From the NCBI RefSeq assembly GCF_018613835.1, contig NZ_JAGGPM010000032.1, forward strand, positions 81,699 through 145,698: a DNA stretch of 64,000 bases, written 5' to 3'. The translations under genes and the position numbers were made by a program. The stretch is from Arthrobacter sp. ISL-5. Lineage in GTDB: Bacteria; Actinomycetota; Actinomycetes; Actinomycetales; Micrococcaceae. A model generated the notes under the pieces. It was not told the DNA's origin, did not search any database, and worked only from the letters and a program-made list of their open reading frames with translations. Of this stretch, positions 16,602 through 25,312 are shown one piece after another. How positions within the stretch are numbered: position 1 is the first letter of the stretch; every line of letters begins with the position of its first letter.

Positions 16602-17458
16602 GCCTGCGTGCTGCCGTCCTGGGGCATCCGATCGGCCACTCCAAGTCACCGGCGCTGCACCTGGCCGCTTATGCGAAGCTTGGCGCCGACATCGGCTACA
16701 CGGCGATCGACGTGACGGAGGAGTCCCTGCCCGCGTTCATGGAGTCCCTGCGCGCCGAGCCGGGCTGGCGCGGGCTGTCGGTGACCATGCCGCTCAAGAA
16801 GGCCATGGTCCGTGAAGTGGATGAGGTCCGCGGAGTGGCGCAGGTGCTCGGCGTCATCAACACGGTCGTCTTCGAATCCGTGGGGGAGTCCGGACGGCGG
16901 GTCGGCTACAACACCGATGTCGCGGGCATCGTCAACGCGCTGCGTAACGCCGGAGCGGTCGAGGCGCCTGCGGCGGTGGTCCTCGGCGGCGGCGGGACCG
17001 CGGCGGCGGCCGTGGCCGCCCTCCAGGAACTCGGCGCACGGTCTGTTGCCGTCTACGTCCGGGACACCGGCCGGGCGGCCGAGGCCAGGGCCGCGGCCAG
17101 CGGCCTGGGGATGGAGATCGCCGTGCGTCCCATATCGGAAGCCGTCGCCGCCCTGGCTGGCGCCGACGTCGTAATATCCACCTTGCCGCCCCGGGCGGCG
17201 GACGGCATGGCTGCCGAGCTTGAGGTGCTGGGCACGACGACGGGCGGCGTCCTGCTGGACGTCGCCTACGATCCATGGCCCAGCCGGATCGCGGCCGTCT
17301 GGGAAGGCCTCGGCGGAACTGTGGTTGCCGGCCTGGAGATGCTGCTGTACCAGGCGGTGGAGCAGGTCCGCTACTTTACGGGCCGCGACGACGCCGCCAG
17401 CGCGGAAGTCATAGATGTGATGTGTGACGCAGTCGGGGCTCCCCGGCGCGTGTACTGA
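16598..17458 (+). CDS. aroE: Shikimate 5-dehydrogenase
   Basis: 286 residues. The substrate-binding lobe starts LGHPIGHSKSPALH, and KKAMV carries the catalytic lysine. The C-terminal NADP-binding lobe contains VVLGGGGTAAAAVAAL. It reduces 3-dehydroshikimate to shikimate. ATG overlaps the mltG stop by 4 bases. It is followed by aroC, aroK and aroB, so one transcript probably carries most of the chorismate pathway; dehydroquinase is not here. Confidence 0.95.
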   Translation: MSLRAAVLGHPIGHSKSPALHLAAYAKLGADIGYTAIDVTEESLPAFMESLRAEPGWRGLSVTMPLKKAMVREVDEVRGVAQVLGVINTVVFESVGESGRRVGYNTDVAGIVNALRNAGAVEAPAAVVLGGGGTAAAAVAALQELGARSVAVYVRDTGRAAEARAAASGLGMEIAVRPISEAVAALAGADVVISTLPPRAADGMAAELEVLGTTTGGVLLDVAYDPWPSRIAAVWEGLGGTVVAGLEMLLYQAVEQVRYFTGRDDAASAEVIDVMCDAVGAPRRVY

Positions 17459-17484
17459 CCGCCAGACATGGCAGGATGGATTGT

Positions 17485-18684
17485 ATGTTGCGTTGGTTGA
17501 CTGCCGGTGAATCCCATGGTCCGGCACTGGTCGGAATTATCGAAGGCGTCCCCGCAGGTGTTGAACTCACCAGCGGGCAGATTGCCGATGCCCTGGCGCG
17601 CCGCCGCCTCGGCTATGGCCGGGGTGCCCGGATGAAGTTCGAGCAGGACGTGGTCACCATCCTTGGCGGAGTCCGCCACGGCATCACGCAGGGCGGCCCT
17701 GTCGCCGTCCAGGTGGGCAACACCGAATGGCCCAAGTGGGAGCAGATCATGTCTGCTGATCCCGTTGACCCCGAGGAACTCGCCGACCAGGCACGCAACG
17801 CCCCGCTCACCCGTCCCCGCCCGGGCCACGCGGACTTCACGGGCATGCAGAAGTACGGCTTCGATGAGGCCCGCCCGGTGCTTGAACGCGCCAGCGCCCG
17901 CGAGACCGCCACGCGCGTCGCCATGGGAACCGTCGCCGCACAGTTCCTGAAGCACCTGGGCATTGAACTCGTCAGCCACACGGTCTCCATTGCCAGCGTC
18001 ACGGTCCCCGAAGGCAGGCCCCTGCCGGTTCCCGCCAACGTCATTGCGCTCGACGCCGACCCCCTCCGCTGCTTCGACCGTGAAACGTCCGATGCCATGG
18101 TTGCCGAGATTGACGTCGCCCACAAGGAAGGCGAAACTCTCGGCGGAGTGGTGGAGGTCCTGGCCTACGGGCTGCCTCCGGGACTTGGCAGCTACGTCCA
18201 CTGGGACCGCCGGCTGGATTCCCGCCTGGCCGCCGCCCTCATGGGCATCCAGGCCATCAAGGGCGTCGAAGTGGGGGACGGCTTCCTTACCGCCGCCCGC
18301 CGCGGATCCCAGGCCCACGACGAAATCATCAAGGATGAATACGGCAAGATCATCCGCACCAGCAACCGTGCCGGCGGCATCGAAGGCGGCATGAGCATCG
18401 GCGACGTCCTGCGTGTGCGGGCCGCCATGAAGCCGATCGCCACCGTGCCCCGGGCCCTGAAGACCATTGACGTGAGCACCGGGGAGGCCGCCAAGGCCCA
18501 CCACCAGCGTTCAGACGTGTGCGCCGTTCCGGCTGCCGGCGTGGTTGCTGAAGCCATGGTTGCCCTGGTCCTCGCCGAGGCCGTCACTGAAAAGTTCGGC
18601 GGCGATTCCGTGGCCGAGACTGCCCGCAACATCAAGGGCTACCTCGACAGCATTCCGGCGTCGCTGGACACGATCGGACGCTAG
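17485..18684 (+). CDS. aroC: Chorismate synthase
   Basis: 399 residues. It starts MLRWLTAGESHGPALV and has the conserved RPGHADFTGMQKYG, SARETA and RSDVCAVPAAGVV signatures. It converts EPSP to chorismate using reduced FMN. The ATG at 17485 is chosen over 17476 because GGCAGGA sits at the right spacing and family members begin MLRWLTAGE. It overlaps aroK by one base. Confidence 0.97.
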   Translation: MLRWLTAGESHGPALVGIIEGVPAGVELTSGQIADALARRRLGYGRGARMKFEQDVVTILGGVRHGITQGGPVAVQVGNTEWPKWEQIMSADPVDPEELADQARNAPLTRPRPGHADFTGMQKYGFDEARPVLERASARETATRVAMGTVAAQFLKHLGIELVSHTVSIASVTVPEGRPLPVPANVIALDADPLRCFDRETSDAMVAEIDVAHKEGETLGGVVEVLAYGLPPGLGSYVHWDRRLDSRLAAALMGIQAIKGVEVGDGFLTAARRGSQAHDEIIKDEYGKIIRTSNRAGGIEGGMSIGDVLRVRAAMKPIATVPRALKTIDVSTGEAAKAHHQRSDVCAVPAAGVVAEAMVALVLAEAVTEKFGGDSVAETARNIKGYLDSIPASLDTIGR

Positions 18685-19430
18685 TGCCTTCGAGCAATAC
18701 GCCCTGTGCTGCAGGGGACCGGCCCATAGTGCTGATCGGACCCATGGCCGTTGGCAAGTCGGCGATCGGGCAACAGCTGGCACAACAGCTGGGCGCCCCC
18801 TTTGTTGACACTGACGCGGTCATCGTAGAAAACCACGGCTCCATCGCTGACATCTTCGCAGGGCGCGGCGAGCGGGTGTTCCGGGAGATTGAGGCACGGA
18901 CTGTTGCCCGCGTCGTTGAAGAGGCGGCCGGCACCGCCACCGTGATTTCGCTCGGCGGCGGCTCGGTCCTGGACTCCGGAACCCAGCAGCTGCTGGACCG
19001 GTGCACGGTGGTCTACCTGGAATGCGATGCGGAGACCGTCGCAGCCAGGATTGCGAGGAATTCGGGCCGGCCGCTCCTCGCCGGCGACGGGATCCGCCGC
19101 TGGAAGACGCTGTTTGCCACCCGGCAACCCGTCTACGAACGCCTCGCAGACATCGTCGTCGACGTCCGTCAGGGAACCGTGCCGGAGCTGGGACGCCGGC
19201 TCGAAGCGGCGCTGGGCGCCTTCCTTGCCGGCGCCGGAACCGGCACCGGAGCGGGTAGCGCCGGAACAGACGCCACGGGAACGGACAGCGCAGGCGCAGG
19301 CGCAGGGACTGCAGGTGCGGCGAACCCAGCCGCGGAGAACATCAGCGCGGGATCGGCGGCCGGGGAAAACATGGCCGCGACTACGGCGGCCGGGGAATCC
19401 ACGGCCGCGAAACAGGAAGTTGAGAAGTGA
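18684..19430 (+). CDS. aroK: Shikimate kinase with a low-complexity C-terminal tail
   Basis: The kinase core is residues 1-180: P-loop IGPMAVGKSAIG, substrate Asp in FVDTDAVI, GERVFREIE, and GGGSVLDS; these match shikimate kinase. It phosphorylates shikimate at the 3-position. From about residue 180 to 248 there is a Gly/Ala/Thr-rich tail absent from ordinary AroK, which is about 170-180 residues. The tail keeps the frame and overlaps aroB by 4 bases. It may be a disordered linker left from expansion. Confidence 0.94.
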   Translation: MPSSNTPCAAGDRPIVLIGPMAVGKSAIGQQLAQQLGAPFVDTDAVIVENHGSIADIFAGRGERVFREIEARTVARVVEEAAGTATVISLGGGSVLDSGTQQLLDRCTVVYLECDAETVAARIARNSGRPLLAGDGIRRWKTLFATRQPVYERLADIVVDVRQGTVPELGRRLEAALGAFLAGAGTGTGAGSAGTDATGTDSAGAGAGTAGAANPAAENISAGSAAGENMAATTAAGESTAAKQEVEK

Positions 19431-20515
19431 GCGAATCAACCGTCATCAAGGTCACGGGCGAGTCGGCCGGCGACAATTACGACGTCGTCGTTGGCCGCGG
19501 CCTGCTGGGCACCCTCCCGGAGCTGCTCGGTGAGCGCGTCCGGCGTGTCCTGGTCATCCACCCGCGTGCGCTCCGGCTCACCGGAGACACCGTCAGGGAC
19601 GAACTCGCCGCGGCGGGCTTCACTGCACTCACGGCGGAGATCCCGGACGCCGAAGAAGGCAAGCACATCCAGGTGGCCGCGTTCTGCTGGCAGGTGCTGG
19701 GCCAGAACGACTTCACCCGTTCCGACGCCGTCGTCTCGGTCGGGGGAGGAGCCGTCACGGACCTCGCGGGCTTCGTCGCCGCCACCTGGCTGCGCGGCGT
19801 CAAGGTCATCCACATGCCCACGAGCCTCCTCGGCATGGTGGACGCGTCGGTGGGCGGCAAGACCGGCATCAACACGGCCGAAGGCAAGAACCTCGTGGGC
19901 GCGTTCCACCCTCCCGCGGCCGTCCTCGCGGACCTTGACACCCTGAACACGCTGCCGAAAAACGAGATCATTTCCGGCATGGCGGAAGTCATCAAGTGCG
20001 GCTTCATTGCCGATCCGGCCATCCTCGATCTCGTGGAACAGAACCCGGAGGCCGTCACCGACCCCGGCTCGGACGTCCTTCGTGAGCTCATTGAGCGTGC
20101 CATTGCCGTCAAGGCCCGGGTAGTGTCCGAGGACCTGAAGGAATCCGGCCTCCGCGAGATCCTCAACTACGGACACACCCTTGGCCATGCCATCGAACTC
20201 GTCGAGCGCTACTCCTGGCGCCACGGCGCGGCTGTCTCGGTGGGCATGATGTTCGCCGCAGAACTGTCCCGCAGCGTGGGCCGGCTCAGCGATGCCGACG
20301 CAGACCGCCACCGGAGCATCCTCGAGTCCCTTGGGCTGCCCGTCACCTACCGCCGCGACCGCTGGCAGGGGCTCCTGGACGGCATGCGCCGCGACAAGAA
20401 GTCACGCGGGGACCTGCTCCGTTTCGTGGTGCTCGACGGCGTCGGGAAGCCCGGCATCCTGGATGTTCCCGACACCTCCCTGCTTTTCGCCGCCTACCAG
20501 GAGATTGCCTCCTGA
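19427..20515 (+). CDS. aroB: 3-Dehydroquinate synthase
   Basis: 362 residues. NAD-binding VVSVGGGAVTDLAGFVAATW, then MPTSLLGMVDASVGGKTGIN and the zinc-ligand region LNYGHTLGHAIE. It cyclises DAHP to 3-dehydroquinate, the second shikimate step. GTG start, 4-base overlap with aroK, and the stop shares a base with the next ATG. Confidence 0.97.
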   Translation: MSESTVIKVTGESAGDNYDVVVGRGLLGTLPELLGERVRRVLVIHPRALRLTGDTVRDELAAAGFTALTAEIPDAEEGKHIQVAAFCWQVLGQNDFTRSDAVVSVGGGAVTDLAGFVAATWLRGVKVIHMPTSLLGMVDASVGGKTGINTAEGKNLVGAFHPPAAVLADLDTLNTLPKNEIISGMAEVIKCGFIADPAILDLVEQNPEAVTDPGSDVLRELIERAIAVKARVVSEDLKESGLREILNYGHTLGHAIELVERYSWRHGAAVSVGMMFAAELSRSVGRLSDADADRHRSILESLGLPVTYRRDRWQGLLDGMRRDKKSRGDLLRFVVLDGVGKPGILDVPDTSLLFAAYQEIAS

Positions 20516-21033
20516 TGCGGGAGTTCGAGGGCGACACCATTGAGTGGCCTGCCGGCGGCTTCCCGGGAATCAGGATCAACCCGGAAACCCTTCTGCCGGA
20601 GATCACCAACGCCGAAGCCTGCGCTGCGGCCCTTGAGTCGTCGACCGACCCGGCGGACCGGGTGTTCGTGCTGCTCGTTGAGGGGCACGCGCCGGACGCC
20701 GCCGAACTGCTCGCCGAAGCGCGGTATAAGAACCCGGAGTCGTTCCGGCTCCGGACCTTTGAAGCCGAGGTCCTCCGCGTGTCCCACCGCTTTGACCGCG
20801 CCGTTGAGCTGTTCAGGCAGCTGCTTGCGGAAGTGCCGGGCACGCCGAATGAGGCACTAGTGCACCAGTTTCTCGGCAGGACCCATTTCGCTTCCGGCCA
20901 CATCGGTGCTGCCGTGGAGTCGTTCGCCCGGGCGCTCGACCTGAGGGTTGCGCAGTCAGCCGACGCCGAGCTCATCTATTCGTCGACCGTGGCGCTTCAG
21001 CGGGCTCGGGACGTACTCGAACTGGCCTCCTGA
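20515..21033 (+). CDS. Tetratricopeptide-repeat protein of unknown role
   Basis: 172 residues, helical, with at least two TPR-like pairs (about 85-120 around RFDRAVELFRQLLAE and 120-155 around GHIGAAVESFARAL). TPRs mediate protein-protein contact. It is translationally coupled to aroB (TGATG). Its place inside the aro/efp block suggests housekeeping, but no function is known to me. Confidence 0.8.
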   Translation: MREFEGDTIEWPAGGFPGIRINPETLLPEITNAEACAAALESSTDPADRVFVLLVEGHAPDAAELLAEARYKNPESFRLRTFEAEVLRVSHRFDRAVELFRQLLAEVPGTPNEALVHQFLGRTHFASGHIGAAVESFARALDLRVAQSADAELIYSSTVALQRARDVLELAS

Positions 21034-21078
21034 CCGCGGCCGCCGGAGGGGGCCGACGGAGTGCGCCCGCATTTCCGC

Positions 21079-21084
21079 TAGAAT
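21079..21084 (+). promoter_or_regulatory. Possible -10 element for efp-nusB
   Basis: TAGAAT lies 105 bases before the efp start in a 155-base gap. No clear -35 hexamer is seen at the expected distance. Confidence 0.3.
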
Positions 21085-21188
21085 GGTTCTTGGATTTTTG
21101 ATAAATACACGCTGGCGGGCCGTTCGGCATGCCTGCTTGGCATACGGCTGGCAGCTAGAAGCAGTCAGATACAAACCAGAGGAAACCA

Positions 21189-21752
21189 GTGGCAACCACA
21201 AACGACATCAAGAACGGAACCGTCCTGAAGCTTGAGGGCCAGCTCTGGAACATCATCGAGTTCCAGCACGTCAAGCCGGGCAAGGGCGGCGCGTTCGTGC
21301 GCACCAAGATGCGCAACGTTATGTCCGGCAAGGTGGTCGACAAGACCTTCAACGCCGGCCTCAAGATCGAAACCGCCACCGTGGACCGCCGCGATTACCA
21401 GTACCTGTACCAGGACGGCGCGGACTTCGTCTTCATGGACACCCAGGACTACGACCAGATCACCGTCTCCGGTGCCACGGTGGGCGACGCCACCAACTTC
21501 ATGCTCGAAAACCAGATGGTCAACATCGCCATCCACGAAGGCACGCCGCTGTACATCGAACTGCCGCCGAGCGTTGTCCTCGAAATCACGTACACGGAGC
21601 CGGGCCTGCAGGGCGACCGCTCCTCCGCCGGGACCAAGCCGGCCACCCTCGAGACCGGCTACGAGATCCAGGTGCCGCTGTTCGTCGAGAACAACACCAA
21701 GGTCAAGGTCGACACCCGTGACGGCAGCTACCTGGGCAGGGTAAGCGAGTAG
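21189..21752 (+). CDS. efp: Translation elongation factor P
   Basis: 187 residues, full length, three beta-barrel domains. The N-terminal domain holds the loop KPGKGGAFVRTKMRN, with a lysine at the usual modification-site position. EF-P relieves stalling at polyproline. GTG start; the stop overlaps the nusB start by one base. Confidence 0.97.
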   Translation: MATTNDIKNGTVLKLEGQLWNIIEFQHVKPGKGGAFVRTKMRNVMSGKVVDKTFNAGLKIETATVDRRDYQYLYQDGADFVFMDTQDYDQITVSGATVGDATNFMLENQMVNIAIHEGTPLYIELPPSVVLEITYTEPGLQGDRSSAGTKPATLETGYEIQVPLFVENNTKVKVDTRDGSYLGRVSE

Positions 21753-22162
21753 TGAGCGCCCGCGGTAAAGCCCGTAACAGGGCTCTTGACGTCCTCTTCG
21801 AAGCGGAGCAGCGCTCTGTTTCCGCCTTTGACGTGCTTCGCGCGCGCCGGGAGAAGACCGACCAGATCGTCAACCCCTACACGCTCGAAATCGTCGAGGG
21901 CGTCGTTTCACTGCAGCCGGCCATCGATGAGTTCCTGGAAACGTACTCACAGGGCTGGACCCTGGAGCGCATGCCGTCCGTGGACCGCATCATCCTGCGG
22001 ATCGGCACCTGGGAACTGCTCTACAACGACGACGTGCCCGACGGCGTTGCCGTCAGCGAAGCCGTGGCCCTGGCCAAGACGCTTTCCACCGATGAGTCGC
22101 CGTCGTTCATCAACGGCCTGCTCGGGCGTCTCCAGCAGCTGAAGCCTTCACTGCTGGCCTGA
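21752..22162 (+). CDS. nusB: Transcription antitermination / rRNA processing factor NusB
   Basis: 136 residues, all-helical NusB fold: GKARNRALDVLFEAEQRS at the start, and later SVDRIILRIGTWELLY and PSFINGLLGRL. With NusE it binds boxA in rRNA leaders. GTG start coupled to efp. In related genomes pyrR often follows closely; here a PrsW-type gene on the other strand intervenes. Confidence 0.96.
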   Translation: MSARGKARNRALDVLFEAEQRSVSAFDVLRARREKTDQIVNPYTLEIVEGVVSLQPAIDEFLETYSQGWTLERMPSVDRIILRIGTWELLYNDDVPDGVAVSEAVALAKTLSTDESPSFINGLLGRLQQLKPSLLA

Positions 22163-22187
22163 CCTGCGCAGGTCATCAGCAGTACGG

Positions 22188-22221
22188 GAGAGCCCCGGCC
22201 AGTGAACTGGCCGGGGCTCTC
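22188..22221. terminator. Strong hairpin between convergent nusB and prsW
   Basis: The 16-bp perfect arms GAGAGCCCCGGCCAGT (22188-22203) and reverse complement (22206-22221) almost touch. A T-poor end follows, but the position between convergent genes fits a bidirectional terminator. Confidence 0.75.
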
Positions 22222-22240
22222 TGCTGCCCGCTTCAGTCAG

Positions 22241-22294
22241 GTTTCACCGTCCGACGGCGTTTCACTGTGCCACGGCGTTTCACTGTCCGACGGC
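22241..22294. repeat. Three 18-bp tandem repeats over the prsW stop codon
   Basis: The units are GTTTCACCGTCCGACGGC, GTTTCACTGTGCCACGGC and GTTTCACTGTCCGACGGC, in exact register at 22241, 22259 and 22277. On the minus strand the unit at 22277 encodes AVGQ and the stop of the PrsW-type gene. The other two are downstream copies of that gene end, each with its own in-frame TGA. Confidence 0.85.
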
Positions 22295-23548
22295 GGCGCG
22301 CAACGCGACGAGTTCGTGCAGCTGCTGCACCTCGTCCTGCTGGTGTGCCTGGACGTCCCTGCCGCTGAGGATCCGCTGGCGGGTGAATGCCAGCCTCGTG
22401 GCTGCCTCGACGAACTCCTTCATCTGCGGCGCACGGTTGTAGGCGCCGGCCCAGCGCACGGCCTGCCGCCTGCCGCCGGGGGTGGCCAGCATCTCCACCT
22501 CGACCGGCGTGAACCAGCCCGCGGCGGCGTACTCGAGCAGGCGCTGGCGGGTGAGGCGGGTTTCGGCGACCCGCAGCACCACGATGCAGGCCACCGCCAG
22601 CAGGAAGATGGGGACCTGAACCAGCACATACTGCGCCAGGAAGTCCTGCCCCATGCTGTTCCACCTGTTGTGCAGGATCATGGCGGGTATGAGTCCCACC
22701 ACGAAGGCCACAACCGATGCGCCCGAGTGCCAGCGGCGCGCCGCGAGCCCCATGATCAGGCCGGTGGTTCCCGTGAAGATGGCGTGGGCGAACGGGGACA
22801 TCACACCGCGCAGGAAGAAGATCTGGGCGAGGTCGCTGCCGGGCGTGCCCGACTCGGCGATGGCGCGGCCAAAGTAGAGGATGTTCTCGGTGAACGCGAA
22901 GCCGCCCGCGATGGTGAACGCGAACACCACCCCGTCCACCGGGCCGTCAAAGTTTTTCCGGGCCATCAGGAGCAGCAGGAGCAGGCCCAGGGACTTGGCG
23001 AATTCCTCCACCACCGGAGCCTGGACCGTGGTCATGAAATCGCGAAAGGCGGCCTCGTCAGAGTACGGGGCAGCAAGGGCGAATACCGGCTGGATGAGCA
23101 GCGTCACGGCGATGGACACCGCGGCGCCCCACGTGAACGCAAAGAGGAGCAGCCTCTTCGGCTCAGGTTCCCAGCGGTCAATGATGTACACCGAGCCCAG
23201 CACGGCGCCCAGCGGGATCAGCGATGCGGCGAAGCCGATGGCGAACCCGGTAGTGCCGGTGTTGGCCAGCAGGAAGGGCACCACCAGGAACAGGCTGACG
23301 ACGGCGAGGATTCCTCCGCCCACGACGAGCCCCAGCACGCCGCCCGACGCCCTCACGCCGACTGTGGACGCGGACGCCGGGATGACCTGGGCTACCGAAC
23401 CCCCGCTGTGCCCGGGCGCCAGCCGGTAGTTCTGCGGCTGGACGTGACCCATCCAGCTGGGGTTGGCCTGTTCACGGAACTGCCACTGCGGGTCACCGGG
23501 GCGGTTGCCTGACGGGCCGGGCGCAGGCTGCTGCGGGTTCATCGACAT
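22280..23548 (-). CDS. PrsW-family intramembrane metalloprotease-like protein
   Basis: About 422 residues from the ATG at 23548 (MSMNPQQ). A Pro-rich soluble N-terminus (about 70 residues) is followed by eight or so membrane helices and a soluble tail. PrsW motifs are visible: VVEEFAKS (EExxK type), FTENILYF and SPFAHAIFTG, the presumed metal ligands. The family includes the site-1 protease of anti-sigma factor RsiW in Bacillus; the target here is unknown. Starts at 23602 and 23542 are alternatives. It interrupts the usual nusB-pyrR neighbourhood. Confidence 0.85.
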   Translation of the reverse strand: MSMNPQQPAPGPSGNRPGDPQWQFREQANPSWMGHVQPQNYRLAPGHSGGSVAQVIPASASTVGVRASGGVLGLVVGGGILAVVSLFLVVPFLLANTGTTGFAIGFAASLIPLGAVLGSVYIIDRWEPEPKRLLLFAFTWGAAVSIAVTLLIQPVFALAAPYSDEAAFRDFMTTVQAPVVEEFAKSLGLLLLLLMARKNFDGPVDGVVFAFTIAGGFAFTENILYFGRAIAESGTPGSDLAQIFFLRGVMSPFAHAIFTGTTGLIMGLAARRWHSGASVVAFVVGLIPAMILHNRWNSMGQDFLAQYVLVQVPIFLLAVACIVVLRVAETRLTRQRLLEYAAAGWFTPVEVEMLATPGGRRQAVRWAGAYNRAPQMKEFVEAATRLAFTRQRILSGRDVQAHQQDEVQQLHELVALRAAVGQ

Positions 23549-23665
23549 AGAGATGAGCCTATGCGGCGGGATGCGCGTCGCCAAAGGCCTGTTCGGCCGC
23601 AAGCTCCGGCCGCCGCAGGTGTGACCGACGACGCCTTCCGACCGGGCTGCGCCGGGGCGTCCGTG

Positions 23666-23674
23666 TGGTAATTT
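23666..23674 (+). promoter_or_regulatory. Possible extended -10 promoter of the pyr operon
   Basis: TGGTAATTT fits an extended -10 (TGn plus TAnnnT). It would start transcription near 23681, placing the PyrR hairpin in the leader. A second pair, TTGGAA/TAATTC (23674-23702), is better spaced but would exclude the hairpin. Confidence 0.35.
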
Positions 23675-23699
23675 TGGAAGGCAAATGTTCCTTTTTTAA

Positions 23700-23721
23700 T
23701 TCCGTCCCGTGAGGCGGGGAA
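23700..23721 (+). promoter_or_regulatory. PyrR-binding hairpin in the pyr leader
   Basis: Bases 23705-23715 read TCCCGTGAGGC, an exact fit to the known PyrR binding-loop core UCCNGNGAGGY. TTCC (23700-23703) pairs with GGAA (23718-23721) as the lower stem. The Shine-Dalgarno AGGGGAGA (23722-23729) begins right after the hairpin, so bound PyrR should block translation, as described for mycobacteria. No terminator was seen in the leader, which also favours translational control. Confidence 0.75.
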
Positions 23722-23735
23722 AGGGGAGACGAGCG

Positions 23736-24320
23736 TTGACTCATGTCACACAGGCACCGGTCCCGGCCAGGGTTGTACTCAACCACGCGGACATCGACCG
23801 TGCACTCACTCGTATCGCCCATGAGATCCTCGAGGCCAACAAAGGCTCAAAGGACCTGGTGCTGCTGGGCATTCCACGCCGCGGCTATCCGCTGGCAGTC
23901 CGGCTCGCCCAGAAGATCGCAGCCGCCGATCCCGCCGTTGATGCCACCGCGATCGTGGGGCAGCTCGATGTCACCATGTTCCGTGACGACCTGTCCCACC
24001 AGCCCACCAGGCCGCCCCACCGCACGCAGCTGCCGCTGTCCGGAATCGACAACAAGGTTGTTGTCCTGATTGACGACGTCCTGTACTCCGGCCGCACCAT
24101 CCGCGCCGCGCTGGACGCGATCGTTGACCTCGGCCGCCCCCGCATCGTGCGGCTGGCCGTGCTGATCGACCGCGGGCACCGGGAGCTTCCCATCCGGGCC
24201 GACCACGTGGGCAAGAACCTGCCGACGTCCTCGGCCGAAAAAGTCCGGGTACGCCTCGAGGAGACCGACGTCATCGACGGCCAGGCCGTCAATGAAGTTG
24301 TTATCGAGGCCGGCGCATGA
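23736..24320 (+). CDS. pyrR: Bifunctional pyr operon regulator / uracil phosphoribosyltransferase
   Basis: 194 residues from TTG at 23736. The PRPP loop is VVVLIDDVLYSGRT, and the family's LGIPRRGYPLA and QLDVTMFRDD segments are present. PyrR binds UMP or UTP and then the pyr mRNA. TTG at 23736 is preferred because GGGGAG lies 7 bases upstream and the product begins MTHVTQAPV. A GTG at 23709 is open, but it falls inside the PyrR-binding loop. It overlaps pyrB by 4 bases and leads the operon. Confidence 0.93.
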   Translation: MTHVTQAPVPARVVLNHADIDRALTRIAHEILEANKGSKDLVLLGIPRRGYPLAVRLAQKIAAADPAVDATAIVGQLDVTMFRDDLSHQPTRPPHRTQLPLSGIDNKVVVLIDDVLYSGRTIRAALDAIVDLGRPRIVRLAVLIDRGHRELPIRADHVGKNLPTSSAEKVRVRLEETDVIDGQAVNEVVIEAGA

Positions 24321-25312
24321 AGCACCTGCTGTCCACCGAAGGCCTCAGCCTGGGCAATGCCGTCCGCATCCTCGACACCGCGGAGGAAATGGCCGCCGTC
24401 GGCGACCGCGAAGTCAAAAAGCTGCCGGCGCTCCGCGGCCGCACCGTGGTCAACCTCTTCTTCGAGGACTCCACCCGGACCCGCATCTCCTTTGAGGCAG
24501 CCGCCAAGAGGCTCTCCGCGGACGTCATCAACTTCGCCGCCAAGGGATCGTCCGTTTCCAAGGGCGAGTCCCTCAAGGACACCGCCCAGACGCTGTCCGC
24601 GATGGGGGCGGACGCCGTCGTAATCCGCCACTGGGCCTCCGGCGCTCCGCACCGGCTCGCGGCGACCGACTGGATCGACGCCGCCGTCATCAATGCCGGC
24701 GACGGCACCCATGAACACCCCACCCAGGCGCTGCTGGATGCGTTCACCATGCGCCGCCACTGGACGAAGCTCGCGGGGCTTCCCTCCACGGGCGCTGACC
24801 TCAAAGGCATGCGCGTTGCGATTGCCGGCGACGTCCTGCACTCCCGCGTGGCACGCTCCAACGTCTGGCTGCTGCGCACGCTCGGCGCCGAGGTCACCCT
24901 GGTGGCACCGCCCACGCTGCTGCCGATCGGCGTCGAGCAATGGCCCTGCAGCGTCAGCTACAACATGGACGAAACCCTGGAAAAGGGCGTGGATGCCGTG
25001 ATGATGCTCCGCGTCCAGGGCGAGCGCATGAATGCCTCGTACTTCCCCTCCACGCGCGAGTATTCACGCCGCTGGGGCTTTGACGACAACAGGCTCCGGG
25101 CGCTGGACAGCCTGGGGCTGAAGGACACCATCATCATGCACCCCGGCCCCATGAACCGCGGCCTGGAAATTTCCGCCGCCGCTGCCGACTCGCCGCGTTC
25201 CACCGTGCTTGCACAGGTGCGCAACGGAGTATCCGTCCGCATGGCCGCCCTGTACCTGCTGCTCTCCGGGGACACCCGTGAACCAGCCGCCACCCTGAAG
25301 GAGAGCAACTGA
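24317..25312 (+). CDS. pyrB: Aspartate carbamoyltransferase catalytic subunit
   Basis: 331 residues. The carbamoyl-phosphate motif FFEDSTRTRISFE and the HPTQALLDAF motif are intact. It makes carbamoyl-aspartate, the first committed pyrimidine step. No pyrI follows, so it is not the enteric type with a regulatory subunit. Coupled to pyrR (ATGA) and pyrC (TGATG). Confidence 0.97.
   Translation: MKHLLSTEGLSLGNAVRILDTAEEMAAVGDREVKKLPALRGRTVVNLFFEDSTRTRISFEAAAKRLSADVINFAAKGSSVSKGESLKDTAQTLSAMGADAVVIRHWASGAPHRLAATDWIDAAVINAGDGTHEHPTQALLDAFTMRRHWTKLAGLPSTGADLKGMRVAIAGDVLHSRVARSNVWLLRTLGAEVTLVAPPTLLPIGVEQWPCSVSYNMDETLEKGVDAVMMLRVQGERMNASYFPSTREYSRRWGFDDNRLRALDSLGLKDTIIMHPGPMNRGLEISAAAADSPRSTVLAQVRNGVSVRMAALYLLLSGDTREPAATLKESN

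Noticed and set aside
22202..23512. Plus-strand frame of 436 codons over the PrsW-type gene
   Set aside because: Opposite strand of a clear membrane protein; His/Gly/Arg-rich composition typical of a shadow frame.
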